Below are positions 24,175 to 33,944 of a DNA stretch of 64,000 bases, piece after piece. This stretch comes from Perkinsus olseni. Taxonomy: Eukaryota > Perkinsozoa > Perkinsida > Perkinsidae. The number at the start of each line of letters is the position of its first letter. Positions within the stretch are counted from its first letter, which is position 1. The DNA is taken from NCBI GenBank assembly GCA_013115135.1, contig JABANP010000289.1, positions 1-64,000 of the forward strand, in the 5' to 3' direction. Below the pieces are notes generated by a model. It saw only the letters and a program-made list of their open reading frames with translations, was not told the origin of the DNA and made no database searches. A program made the translations under genes and the position numbers.

Positions 24175-25217
24175 TCATCAGAACCATCAACGAAAGTTGC
24201 CGTATGAACGAAAGTTGCCGGGCCTATAATCAATCGACGACTCGACGCCGTCGAGTGTTGCCGTAGGCGTAGGCTGCGAAGGTTGCAATTGAGGCGGTTG
24301 ATATCGTTATCACCTATGAATATTTGAGACAGTGATGAGTAAGATGATTTTCCGTCAGTGTTTCGTTATCGTCCAAATGCCCCGTCAATCGACTGGGCCT
24401 CCTGTCCCATGGTATTGTCATGTCTGCAGAGAGCTACAGAGCGACGGGAGCAATAAATGGCGTCATATCTCGACTAAAGGGCACTTGGTACATTTGAAGT
24501 ACAAACGTGGTCTGCTACGACTGGGTCAGCTCAATAGGGTGTGGACGGTGGCCTCAACCCACATATTATCGTTTGTGGGAGGTACAACGGCATTTAATAT
24601 GCTTGGCTCCCAATGGGAGCCTCCCATTGATTCCCTTTTCCTTTGTATTCTGGCATCTACCGTAATATGGTAGATTGTTTATCGAACGGAATAACAAAAT
24701 AATCGCTGTTGCGAGTCATACAGACACAAGCTGTAAACGCAGTAGGCCGGAAAAGTCTTAGGACAGATGTCTCATTCTCGGGTGAAGCGTGAAGTTTATA
24801 AACAGCGTGTATGCATGCGGGTTTTCATTCTGCTCTCAGGGATGATCCCTGAGGTGTCCGGTGTCTTCCAAATGCTCTGTGCTGATCTTCGGCAGACCAG
24901 ACACAGAGAGAGTGTTGGAGATCAGTTCTCAGATTTGCATCGGTCAACCTGTGCCATTGTCGAGCCTCGCTTTAAGGATCTATACCTGAGCAACATACAC
25001 ATTGTTTATTACACAATCCTATTATTTCGACAACGGGATGGCTCTTTCCGGCTGATATCGAGAACATGCCCGTGACTGTCAAGGCATGACGTCCATTATT
25101 AGATTACGTGCAGGGTTTGTAACTTAGAAGCTGTAAGGGGCCGTGAAGTACCTTATATAAGTATCTTGTGAGGTGACAAATACTAGATCTCTCAATTTCT
25201 AAATCCTTCGGGAAGTG

Positions 25218-25403
25218 AACGGCCAGTACGGTACTGGCAGACTGTCAGTGGCAGTACCTGTCCAAGTATCAGCCATGTGGATAGAGATGCCTAGCCAACT
25301 AGAATATTATAACGGCCAGCACGGTACTGGCAGACTGCCAGTGGCAGTACCTATCCAAGTATCAGCCATGTGGTTGGAAATGCCTAGCCAACTAGAATAT
25401 TAT
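25218..25403. repeat. 93-bp tandem duplication
   Basis: Units 25218-25310 and 25311-25403 begin AACGGCCAG and end CTAGAATATTAT; they differ at only a handful of bases. Each unit itself holds nested inverted words (GGTACTGGCAG / CTGCCAGT). No coding function recognised. Confidence 0.9.
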
Positions 25404-26018
25404 ATTCTAGACTGTCTATTCCACCTGATATAAAGTGTCTAGATCATGTGGGGATGAGCTCCAGCGCTGGCTCTCGCACAGTACAGTTGAAGAATGTGTG
25501 CTCCTGCTCAGCAGGACCTGCTGGGTGGCTCCGTCGCGAATGGAACGGGCCCACGCGGTCCGCTGGTCTAAACCAGCCTCCTCTCAGCAACTGCAGCCAA
25601 CGTCGAAGAAAAAGTGGCAGCGGGTGCTACATACTCTCGCATTCAACTCTACTTGGATCTCTACCGATGTGGGATTTATTCTTCGGAGACTAGGTTCATG
25701 AATGACCAGGGTGATGAAATTGGAGAAACTGTTGATATTCCAAGACCCTGGGAAGTGAAAGGAGAAGAGCCTATCGATAGGTGGTGAGCACTCCTGCCGC
25801 AGAAGTGCTCACCAGCCAGGGTGCTCCGCCGATGGAAAGAATCGCGGGGGAGATGGAAAAATGGAAAAATAGAGAAAAATATGGCAACAATTGAAAAATA
25901 TGGCAACAATTGAAAAATATGGAAAAAATTCTCCTCGTTACTCCTAAGTCCTTCCGAAGGACTCCTTCGAGTTCACAAATGTGCAGAGAGAAGAGACGTG
26001 CTCACAACTCTGATCCGC

Positions 26019-26045
26019 ATTATGAGACTCATAATATGAGTCTCA
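26019..26045. repeat. Alternating fold-back: inverted/forward copies of CTCATA
   Basis: Reads TATGAG, A, CTCATA, A, TATGAG, T, CTCA: four successive half-copies of the same hexamer in alternating orientation, each separated by one base. A compact example of the alternation described in the findings. Confidence 0.85.
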
Positions 26046-26651
26046 CAGTAATCGCGGTTCTTGCAGAATGCATCCGCATCCTCGCATTGGGCGTATCGCA
26101 CTGTATCTTAAAACTCTGTGAGCCCCAATCTGTCTTTTTCAAATGCCTCGACTAGTGGCACTGGTCGCACTGGTCCAGTGCGATGCAACCTGAGACCAAG
26201 CACTGCTCGGTCTCATCACCCGATATGACCTGGAAGCTCGCCGTTCTAATCTAAGATTAGGACGGCGATCTTAATCGCCGTCCAATGGCATCCAAATACG
26301 ATACTGGGAGAATCTAAATCGAGAAGGAGGAATCCTCCTTCTTTTGCGCACGCCCGTGCGTCACATCCCACCGTCATTTCCGAACGCCCCGGGCCACAGC
26401 GTCTCACTGCGCACGCACAATCCGCGGCACATTTCCGAGCGAAACTGAGACTTTTCCGACGACCTGTTCGTGCAATCCTGAGCCCGCAGTATTTCTTGCT
26501 GTGTAAACACGTTTCCATAACTCACTCCGCTACTCCTGCGATCTTAACAGGCCTTGTATTTTCCGTCTTGAGCCAAGAGCCTTGGCCGTCGTCTGCAAGA
26601 AGTTTTCATTCAGGGTCTTTTACCAGTGGCAGTTAGCTCCGGTGAGGATCA

Positions 26652-26985
26652 TATCGTACAGTTGCAACTCGTAGAAACTCTGCTCGTGTACCACAAATTC
26701 GTACAGTTTCACCTCATACAGTTTCCAGTCGTACAGTTTCGCTTCGTACATTGTCATTTCGTCTTGTTGCACTTAGTACAGTATCATTCCGTACAGTGTC
26801 GAATCTTACAGTGTCCACCAGTACAGTGTCATATCGTACAGTGTCCGCTCGTGCAGTTTCACATAGTACAGTGTCATATAGTACAGTTTCACCTCGTACA
26901 GTGCCAAATCGTACAGTTTCACCTCATACAGTGTTAAACCGTACATTTTACTCTCGTACACCCACGATCTCGTACAACCCCGCCA
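26652..26985 (+). repeat. 15-bp degenerate tandem array, arm 1
   Basis: More than 20 consecutive copies of a 15-nt unit close to TCGTACAGTGTCACA (core GTACAGT). Period 15 is kept exactly although single units diverge strongly. Because 15 is a multiple of 3, a translated frame shows a five-residue repeat rich in Val-Gln-(Phe/Cys)-His, but there is no sign of selection for a protein. The same unit occurs inverted at 27260-27597. Confidence 0.9.
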
Positions 26986-27259
26986 ATTTTTTAGTATATT
27001 TTGCGCCACTGCCCCTGCCGCGTCCGCCGTCGACATCGGACAACCAATTATGGAGCACCCGCGAATTGAACCTGGGAGTACCGCTTGCCAGCAGGCCCCC
27101 CGTCCGCGCGAACGCTTTGCTTCACCAAAACTCTCGTTTCCGCCAGCGTCACAGTTCAGTAAATGGCAGCAACGCTCCGCCTGATGGGAATCATTTTTCA
27201 TTCCGCATTTCAAGAAAATGTGTACGCATCGTGTCTAGTCATTTTCCCTGAAGTTACTT

Positions 27260-27597
27260 CGCATTGTACATGCAGAATTTACTAACCAACACTGTATCGG
27301 TTGCAACTGTACCGAACGAGACTGTACGTGCAGCAACTGTACTGGACGACACTGTACCTGCAGCAACTGTACGGTTCGACACTGTACGAAATGACACTGT
27401 ACTGACTGCAACAAGATGAACTGACACTGCACCATAAGACACAAAATGACTTGCAACTGAACCAGTTGACACTGTACGATTTGCAACTGTACCATATGTC
27501 ACAAGATGAAAGTCGGTTGTACGGATTATTCTTGTACGACTTAAGCTGCGCACCAGTTGAGACCTGTACCAGTTGACACTGTACGATATGATACTCA
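27260..27597 (-). repeat. 15-bp degenerate tandem array, arm 2 (inverted)
   Basis: About 22 copies of the reverse complement of the arm-1 unit (for example CACTGTACGAAATGA). Exact 15-nt spacing, except one 2-nt slip near 27565. Together with arm 1 it forms a large inverted repeat around a unique spacer of about 275 nt. Confidence 0.9.
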
Positions 27598-27775
27598 CCC
27601 GTTAGCTCCGGACCGATCTTCTTCAAGAGGCCCCGTTCTGAAGTATGAACTGCAAAATGTGCTCAACTGATATGTGTGGCTACATTGCCAACCTCCGAGG
27701 CGATGGTTCGTCGAGGCGACTCGCCTCAGGCGAGAGCCTCGCCCGAAGGGAGAAGCATCTTTCGACTGCCGTGAT

Positions 27776-28165
27776 TCAATTTTCCCTGCGGTTTGAGAGG
27801 ATAAAGTGAGGATAAACTCGAGGATAAAGTCCTCGAAGGCCTTGAAGAAGATCGTCGTTATTAAACATGTCGTCCAGAGGTGATAGGATACCCTCGCATG
27901 CAATGCCGGTAGTCTCAGCATTGTTGCAGTACGACCCATCTGCATATGTAGGATTCGGGACCGGTTGAATATAGTTAGTGACCGTGTACTTTGTCAGGAT
28001 TTCCATCAGCGGAGATAGTAGAATCGTCTTGACATTGAAGGAAAAATAAGGCTTGATGCTGTCGTAGGATGTCGTGAACAGGAGCGGTGCGATATCTTCT
28101 ACTGGATTTTGACATGGGCGACGAGGTCTGGGAATGAGATACCTGAGAAAAAGTGATGAACACAA
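27776..28165 (-). CDS. Hypothetical protein, 3'-terminal exon
   Basis: Minus-strand open frame whose composition looks protein-like: YLIPRPRRPCQNPVEDIAPL, then YFSFNVKTILLSPLMEILTK, NPTYADGSYCNNAETTG and a Leu/Arg/Tyr-rich end (GLRGLYPRVYPHFILSNR). An AG acceptor (TTTTTCTCAG) at about 28140 makes the upstream end a plausible exon start. A candidate upstream exon (28180-28322, RELDHTAPGREYSSVGRT) does not join in phase. Family not recognised. Confidence 0.35.
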   Translation of the reverse strand: MCSSLFLRYLIPRPRRPCQNPVEDIAPLLFTTSYDSIKPYFSFNVKTILLSPLMEILTKYTVTNYIQPVPNPTYADGSYCNNAETTGIACEGILSPLDDMFNNDDLLQGLRGLYPRVYPHFILSNRREN

Positions 28166-28637
28166 CGACTATCGCTAACCCACCTGAAAGACGGCCCTCC
28201 TCAGATGTCCTGATAGGCGAGGTCTCAACAGTCCTCCCCACAGAACTGTACTCCCGTCCTGGTGCTGTATGATCTAATTCTCGTTGGCTCTTCTGAAACC
28301 TACGAAAAGAACAAAGTGACAAGGGCTAACGGACAAGACTTACTTGGTGAGGGTGGTTAGCAAGTGATCCACAAATATCCATCGTGGAATAGCCGCAATT
28401 TGAAGCCATCTCACTGAGATGATCTCAGTATAAGCGTTATCAAAACGTGAGTTTTTGCGGGGCCAGTACTGGTTCCACTGGCTAGAGCGTTGGTTGGGGC
28501 CATATAACGCCGAGGTATGAACTGGGAACGAATTAGGTGTTATCAGAGTAGAACGTGAAATAGCTAAGCTGAGTTCAGCTTCACATAAGCTTAACGATCG
28601 ATACGGTATAGCTGAGCTACATAGCTGGGATTTGCGT

Positions 28638-29499
28638 TCAAGTCAGTCCGTATGGACTGTGGGACATATTATGTGATGAGCCATAGCATATGGCTCGCGT
28701 GCCCTTTCTCGTAGGATCCTTCTGAGTTTTGCGGGCTCTGAGGGAAAACCCGAACCTGAACTGGCTCATCTCTGAGCCAGTAAGATAGGTGAACGGCGAG
28801 ACGCCCAGTCCCTCATGAACGGTGGCTCGGATGCCACCCAAAACCACAGGCAAGGCAAGATCCCATTCCATCGTATCCGTCACACAGCAGGCCAATCGGG
28901 ACTTGATTGTACGGATGAGTCTTTCCACCTGGCCTCGCGCTCGTGGGTAGTACAGCGCACCGGAGACTCCTCGAATTCCAGTGGTTTCCAGAACTCTATC
29001 CATAAATTCGCTCTTGAAGTATTGACCCGAGTCATAATATAGTTCCTGGAGATATCCTACCAGACTGAAGGTTTCAGTGAGGCAACGTACTACCGTGGCA
29101 GCGGTCACTTCGGGGACTGTATAGGCAAAGGGAAACTTACTAGCCGTATCGCATAACACAATTAGGTGTTTATTACCCTGCTGTGTGACCGGGAAGGGTC
29201 CCGCAGCATCTAGTTGGAATACCCGCATCGAAGAGGGCTCGTCCGATCCTTGGATCGCAAATGAGCTCTATGAGTGATCCCACGCTGCGCAATGCACGCC
29301 TCGCACTCCGCAAGGAAATGCTGACAGTCTGACTTCTGACCTGGCCAGACATACACCGTACGACTGATATTGAATAACTTGCTGACTCCGACGTCCCCAA
29401 ATTCTCGTGCAAGGTGCGTAAAACTCGCTCTCGTATAGGCTTCGGCAGGACGACACGATTCCCAACCATTAAGAGGTCCATCCCAGGCTCGTGGACCAT
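28638..29499 (-). pseudogene. Integrase region of the Ty3/gypsy element
   Basis: The zinc-binding part lies at about 29260-29420 in two frames (LHENLG..., CQHFLAECEACIAQRG), indicating a frameshift. The catalytic core reads QLDAAGPFPVTQQGNKHLI, YYDSGQYFKSEF and RARGQVERLIRTIKSRLA, giving the D-D-E triad. The frame ends at 28638 after a short basic tail. It belongs to the same element as the RT. Confidence 0.8.
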
Positions 29500-30782
29500 C
29501 TATTTACGTAGAGACTCATAGGAGGTTCCCGACGGTTTGGTTCCCTTGCGGAACCAATGGCACAGTTCCTCGTCTTCCTTTTGGGCCCGTTTGAGGTCTT
29601 CCAACTGGTCAAAGCGCCATGCTTGAACCGGAGACACAGCGATCGCTGCCACATCTCGTGACAGGTAATCGGCCACCACATTGGACGGTCCGGTCTTATA
29701 AACGACCGTGAGCCCCCCGAAACTCTGCAAGATGGCTAGCCAATGGGAGAATCTCCCAGTGATGTCACGCTGCCGAACGATATACGAGAAGGGCTTCGAG
29801 TCGGTCCTTGAGGCCACCACACCTGAGTCCAAATAATAGCGGTATGCTTGCAGAAAATGTACGCCCGCATATATTTCCCGCTCGACAGCGCTCCACCTTT
29901 GCTGGGCTGGGGTCAATTTCTTGGAGCCATAGCAGATGATGTGATAGCGCCCTTGGGAATCCGATTGCATCAACACTCCTCCTATCGCGTATTTTGACGC
30001 ATCGGTCTCGAGTATGAACCCTTTATTCCAGTCTGGTGTGATCAAGACTGGATCTTCTTGGAGGGATTGCACCAAAGTGTCGTAGCTATCCTGCTCTTCC
30101 CTTCCCCAGTGGAAAGGCACCTTCGCACCCAATAGCTGGGTCAGGGGCTTGGCGATGTCGGTGTATCCCTTGATGAAGCGACGGTAGAACCCCGTCATGC
30201 CGAGAAAGCGACGGAGGGCCTTGACATCTTTAGGACGGGTTTGGGCCATGATGCGTCGTACGTTTTGAGACAACGGCCGTATAGCTCCTTCTGAGATCTC
30301 ATGACCGAGAAAGGCGATGTTATCCACCATAAATCGGCATTTTTCGACCTTGGTCGTAAATGACGCCTGGTCAAGCGCGGTCAGCACCTTATGGATGTCA
30401 TCGACATGAGAGGCGCGGTCTCTCGAGAAGATTATGACATCGTCGAGGTATACATAGCAGCATACTCCGACAAGGGGGCCTAGGGCCTTGTCGATGATCC
30501 GTTGGAAGCAACTAGGGGCGTTGCAATGTCTCATGCTCATACGAGCCCATGTGTACTGCCGGTCATGCTCATACGAGCCCATGTGTACTGCCGGCCTCCG
30601 ACCGAGAACGCTAGTTTCCTTTTTGCCGATGCGGACACCTTAATTTGATGGAACCCATGCTTCAAATCGATGCTGCTGAAGCATCTGGCCTCGCCCAGCC
30701 CGGTGATGATCTGGTCCACGGCGGGTCCAATGTACCGGTCTCTCTTTGTCCTTTTGTTCAAGGCCCGATAGTCTATGACCAA
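29500..30782 (-). pseudogene. Reverse transcriptase / RNase H region
   Basis: RT motifs in order: VIDYRALNKRTKRD, FSSIDLKHGFHQIKV, then after a frame break CCYVYLDDVIIFS (the YLDD catalytic box), FLGHEISEGAIRP, and connection-domain FLGMTGFYRRFIKGY. RNase H follows with ILETDASKYAIGGVLMQ and YAGVHFLQAYRYYL. The break is an exact 32-bp tandem duplication at 30531-30594, which shifts the frame within the motif before the catalytic box. Typical Ty3/gypsy arrangement; not functional as read. Confidence 0.85.
30531..30594. repeat. 32-bp perfect tandem duplication inside RT
   Basis: The segment 30531-30562 (starts TCATGCTCATACGAGCCC) is repeated exactly at 30563-30594. Since 32 is not a multiple of 3 it breaks the RT frame. 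Confidence 0.95.
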
Positions 30783-31367
30783 TCGGTTCGTACCGTCCTT
30801 CTTGGGGATTACGAAACCTGGTGACTAATAGTCCGACTTCGCGGGCTCGATGAACCCTTGCTTCTCGAAATCTTGTAATAGTGCCTCGACCTTTTGGGTC
30901 TTCTTAGGATTGAGCCGAAATGGTCTTATGTAGACTCTACGTTGTAGATCGGCTCCTCTGTGAGCGTCTCGAAGTCGAATTCACCTAGGTTCGTACAGTC
31001 AAGCTCCTTGGACGAGAGGCATGTATGCCGAGTATAGAGCTCTTCGAGCTCCTCGGGTGAGAGGGCAGAGATCTGACGATCCGAGGGAGGAGGCTCAGGC
31101 ATGGGTATACGATCCAAAGAACGTCTGCATCAGCGAGGATGAAGGCGCTACCCTTTCGCATATGAGGTTGTGGCGCGGGTCGAACAACTAACTAGTGAGC
31201 ACCGTATCGCTTGTGAGAACGACGGCATACAACGACCTCCCTGTTTGACCCAGTTTCACTATCGCAACTCAACGGCTTGTAGGGTTTCGTAGCAAAACGA
31301 CACTCACTCATCAGTCTTCTCTCTCTGCACCACTCACTTGGGCAACGTCAGCCAACGATTCCGGACT

Positions 31368-31661
31368 CTAAAACGACCTGTCGCAAAGTCGAGACAGACA
31401 CGATTCTTCTCCAGCTCGGGTCTTCCGACCCATAGTTTCCTGTGCTGGTCCATCGCCTCGACATCTGTAGTGTAGGCGGTGACCCAGAGTGTCACGGTCC
31501 CATCCTCGTTGCGGAGGGGGAAGTTGGTGGTATTTTCGGATTATACTCCACCAATAGGGAAGGCGAGCCTGACCGTTGGGGCTGGTGAGGACTTGAGCTT
31601 GAACTCCTTTGCGATCGATCCCGAAATAACCGACACCTCGGCTCCCGTATCTATCACCCAA
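31368..31661 (-). pseudogene. Retropepsin-like protease fragment
   Basis: Contains KKVDWVIDTGAEVSVISG, the D-T-G-A active-site motif of retroviral-type aspartic proteases, right after gag. An in-frame TAA occurs about 25 codons later (near 31540), after PTVRLAFPIGGV, so the copy is interrupted. The rest reads through to a stop at 31368. In Ty3 elements this protease cleaves the gag-pol polyprotein. Confidence 0.7.
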
Positions 31662-31662
31662 T

Positions 31663-32508
31663 CTACCTTCTTATCATTGACACACCATTGTGATGGTGAT
31701 CTCTATCCTCCGCGTCCCGAGATCGACCCTTCCCTTTTCCGCCCTTGCCTTTACCAGCGGGGCGGCTCGACTCTCTCGAGGATCTCGTCCTCTTATCTGG
31801 GGGGGGGCCGTCCTCGTCTTCTTCATCCGATGTGGATTCTTCCCTAGACCGCTTCATGACATAGAGCGTCTTCGTGATCCTATGCCTCCTTTCTTTGCGA
31901 TCCACCAGAGCCAGCACCTCGGCGGGGCTCATAGTCCCCTTCTCGTTAATCTTTTCCATCAGCGGGAGCTGCAGATCATTGGGCAACCCGAGTGCGAATT
32001 GTTCGGCCGTGCGCCTGTTGATATCGTCAGTGCTCAGACACGGATCGTTGATCTCGGTTAGACAACGGACACGTCCCCAAAACTCTCTAAGAGTCTCCGA
32101 GGACCCTTTCTTAATGGTGCGCCGGGCGTGGTATAGCGTCCCTTGGCCTATTAACTCCTTCGCACTGAGCAGGCGCCGACGCCTAAAGGCGTCCCATCTC
32201 GGGAGAAGGCTTACATCCCCCTCTAGCTCCAATTGCCTGGAGAGGTCTGGTGGCAGCATGGCCCCAGTCATGGCGATCTGATTGGACTCAGTCTGGTTTT
32301 GTGACAGACCCCACTGACGAACTTTGTATAAGTCGTCCGGAAGCATCTCCAGAGTCTTGAAGGTCTTTTCATCCCGTGGGAACGGAATCGAGGCCGCGAT
32401 GTTCACGCTGATTGGGGCTTCCTCGTCGTCGTCAGCCATAACCTCAACAAGGAAAGACTGAGATTCGAGTGACCCTTCCGCGAACGCTTTCGTCCCCGTA
32501 ACCGTCAC
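31663..32508 (-). CDS. Gag-like protein of the Ty3/gypsy element
   Basis: About 280 codons. Acidic N-terminus, then a helical retrotransposon-gag region (LREFWGRVRCLTEINDPCLS; RRTAEQFALGLPNDLQ) which resembles the Ty3 gag capsid consensus (F..R...L......RFL.GL). The C-terminus is a long Glu/Asp then Lys/Gly/Arg-rich tail (KGKGGKGKGRSRD) instead of a CCHC knuckle, so nucleic-acid binding may rely on the basic tail. The first Met in frame may be a non-ATG; the exact start is uncertain. Directly upstream (in element order) of the protease frame. Confidence 0.7.
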   Translation of the reverse strand: MTVTGTKAFAEGSLESQSFLVEVMADDDEEAPISVNIAASIPFPRDEKTFKTLEMLPDDLYKVRQWGLSQNQTESNQIAMTGAMLPPDLSRQLELEGDVSLLPRWDAFRRRRLLSAKELIGQGTLYHARRTIKKGSSETLREFWGRVRCLTEINDPCLSTDDINRRTAEQFALGLPNDLQLPLMEKINEKGTMSPAEVLALVDRKERRHRITKTLYVMKRSREESTSDEEDEDGPPPDKRTRSSRESSRPAGKGKGGKGKGRSRDAEDRDHHHNGVSMIRR

Positions 32509-32739
32509 TAATTGACTTACACGACGCCAGATTGCGTGATTTCAATATTTGGGTTATCTTTCACGCCCTAGTCAGCTTAGACTAGTCAGCTCGGGTGTCG
32601 TTTCGCCCCTGCCAAGGGAGCTCATCAGTGTCCTTTGGAACCGGCCGGACAGACGACCCCTTAAGAGATGGCCGCCCTATGGGAGACCTGGTACGGAATG
32701 TACCATAACCCAAATAGACCTGTTGGTTCCCGGCTGGAC

Positions 32740-32908
32740 AGACGACAGAGAGGATGCACAGTGGCTAAGACGCCACAAGGCGTTCAGCCGTAATCCAGCG
32801 GATGGTAGCTTCGCCGTACTGTCTTTTCAGACAACGGCATTAACCAAGTATCTGGACGAAGTGTTCCTCTCGTACTAACTTCGACTACTGTCGCTGTATC
32901 TACTTTGT

Positions 32909-32946
<38 letters not shown>

Positions 32947-33040
32947 GTTTAGACCGTCGTGAGACAGGTTTAGACTCTAAACCCAGCTCACGTTCCCTAT
33001 TGGCGGGTGAACAATCCGACACTTTGAGACTTCTGCGTCT

Positions 33041-33078
<38 letters not shown>

Positions 33079-33117
33079 AACGTCGCTATGAACGCTTGGC
33101 TGCAACAAGCCAGTTAT
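32740..33117 (-). rRNA. Fragment of 28S (LSU) rRNA, 3' domains, antisense
   Basis: The reverse complement carries universally conserved LSU blocks: the sarcin-ricin neighbourhood (AGTACGAGAGGAACAC-like, 32855-32880), GTTTAGACCGTCGTGAGACA, CACGTGAGCTGGG-type segment, CCTATCATTGAGACGCAGAA and CATAGCGACGTTGC/ TTTTTGATCCTTCGATGTC up to ATAACTGGCTTGTTGC. It stops abruptly at 33117 against T-rich DNA. Several variable helices are diverged but still pair (TGAGAC/GTCTCA around 33035), so it derives from a real, fast-evolving rRNA rather than random decay. The copy is interrupted by a fold-back insertion at 32924-32970. The 3' end is uncertain: LSU-like signal fades below 32740. An incomplete, dispersed copy. 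Confidence 0.85.
32924..32970. repeat. Perfect palindrome (23-bp arms, 1-nt axis) inside the 28S fragment
   Basis: Left arm 32924-32946 is the normal conserved LSU sequence (antisense AACCTGTCTCACGACGG...). After one G the exact reverse complement of the arm follows (32948-32970), then TAGACT, then the LSU sequence resumes at CTAAACCCAGC, repeating the last bases of the left arm. The normal gene has no such insert, so about 30 nt were added by fold-back copying. Confidence 0.93.
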
Positions 33118-33436
33118 TGTTTGGCGGATGCAGTTTGATCGTTTTGTTTACTATTTTTTGTCGTGTCAACATTTTGTTAATTTATATATGTATATATAGT
33201 AACGATAGTGGTAGTTTTGTGTTTTCGTTCGTTTTTTCCACTTTTTTTTGTTGTTTATTCCGATTTTGGTTTCTTTGTTCTCTGTGGTTTGCTAAATTTT
33301 CTTCTTGTTCGTTTTGGCTTTTCTTGTTTTTTGTTGATTTTTCATCGATTGTTTGGGCGTGCTCTTCTTTCACGGATTGTGTTGATTGTCTTCTTCGTTT
33401 TTTCCGGTTGGGGTTTAGTTTGTTGGGTGTTATTAT
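33118..33436. other. T-rich junction sequence
   Basis: Low-complexity, T-rich plus strand with TTTTTTG words, starting where the 28S fragment breaks off. Long hydrophobic (Phe/Leu/Cys) frames are a composition artefact. It leads into the ~140-bp repeat. Confidence 0.5.
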
Positions 33437-33800
33437 TTCGATTGGGGGGGTGTGTGTTTTTTGTGGTGTTGTGTTCGTCTGTGTTTGTTTTTTTGGTCGT
33501 GTTGTTGTGTCTTAATTTTTTATTCGTTCTGTTTTGGCGGTCAATTTTGATTGTTGTATGTAGGTGTTGTTATATCGATTGGAAGGGCGTGCGCTTTTTG
33601 GTATTGCGTTTGTTCGTGTTTGCGTGTTAGTTTTTGGTCGTGTTGTTGTGCTTTAATTTTTCATTTGCTTTGTTTCTGTGGTTAATTTTGTTGGTTGCTT
33701 GTTGGTGTTGTTTTTTGTCGATTGTCAGGGCGCGCGCTCTTTGTTATTGCGTTTGTTTGTGTTTGCGTGCTAGTTCAGTAGAAATCGATTGTTCGGGCGG
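33437..33800 (+). repeat. Imperfect ~140-bp tandem repeat, T/G-rich
   Basis: Units start at TCGATTGGGGGG (about 33437), TCGATTGGAAGGGCG (about 33576), TCGATTGTCAGGGCG (about 33718) and a shortened one at TCGATTGTTCGGGCG (about 33786). Shared internal words include TTTTTGGTCGTGTTGTTGTG and TTATTGCGTTTGTTTGTG. Spacing is 138-141 nt, then 69 nt. It may be a retroelement leader or a satellite remnant. Confidence 0.75.
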
Positions 33801-33944
33801 CCGGTTTTTGCTTTGCGTTGGGAGATTGTGTTTGCGTTTTGTGTTTGTTGGAGTGGTTTTTGGTTTCTGTTTGTGGTGTATCTTATTTATTTCATTCGTT
33901 TAGGGGTTCAAAATTCTGGGATTCTTAGGTTTATACATTGTGTA

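Larger units (their letters stand above)
20341..26650. other. Gene-poor, hairpin-rich region
   Basis: Over 6 kb without a recognised gene. Open frames up to 190 codons exist (for example 23555-24127, +) but lack family motifs and run through perfect palindromes, so they are not called. A degenerate repeat of TTATCnGCnAATTG words lies at 21010-21110. Short perfect palindromes, many with a single-base axis, recur every few hundred bases; the largest are listed separately. Confidence 0.5.
28638..32508 (-). mobile_element. Decayed Ty3/gypsy-type LTR retrotransposon (internal region)
   Basis: Minus-strand order gag, protease, reverse transcriptase, RNase H, integrase, the Ty3/gypsy order. Interrupted by stops, a 32-bp tandem duplication in RT and frameshifts in the integrase zinc-binding part, so the copy is not intact. 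LTRs were not recognised on either side; an antisense 28S rRNA piece lies just beyond the gag end. The components are listed separately. Confidence 0.85.

Noticed and set aside
26626..26937. Frame with a (F/C)HxVQ pentapeptide repeat
   Set aside because: Follows from the 15-bp period; units drift without codon bias and the inverted arm gives the same kind of frame on the other strand.
26652..27597. Possible CRISPR array
   Set aside because: Units are contiguous 15-mers without unique spacers of constant length, and this is a eukaryotic nuclear window.
33000..33900. Hydrophobic multi-membrane protein frames
   Set aside because: T-rich tandem repeat gives Phe/Leu/Val/Cys-rich translations in all plus frames; the first part overlaps the 28S fragment.
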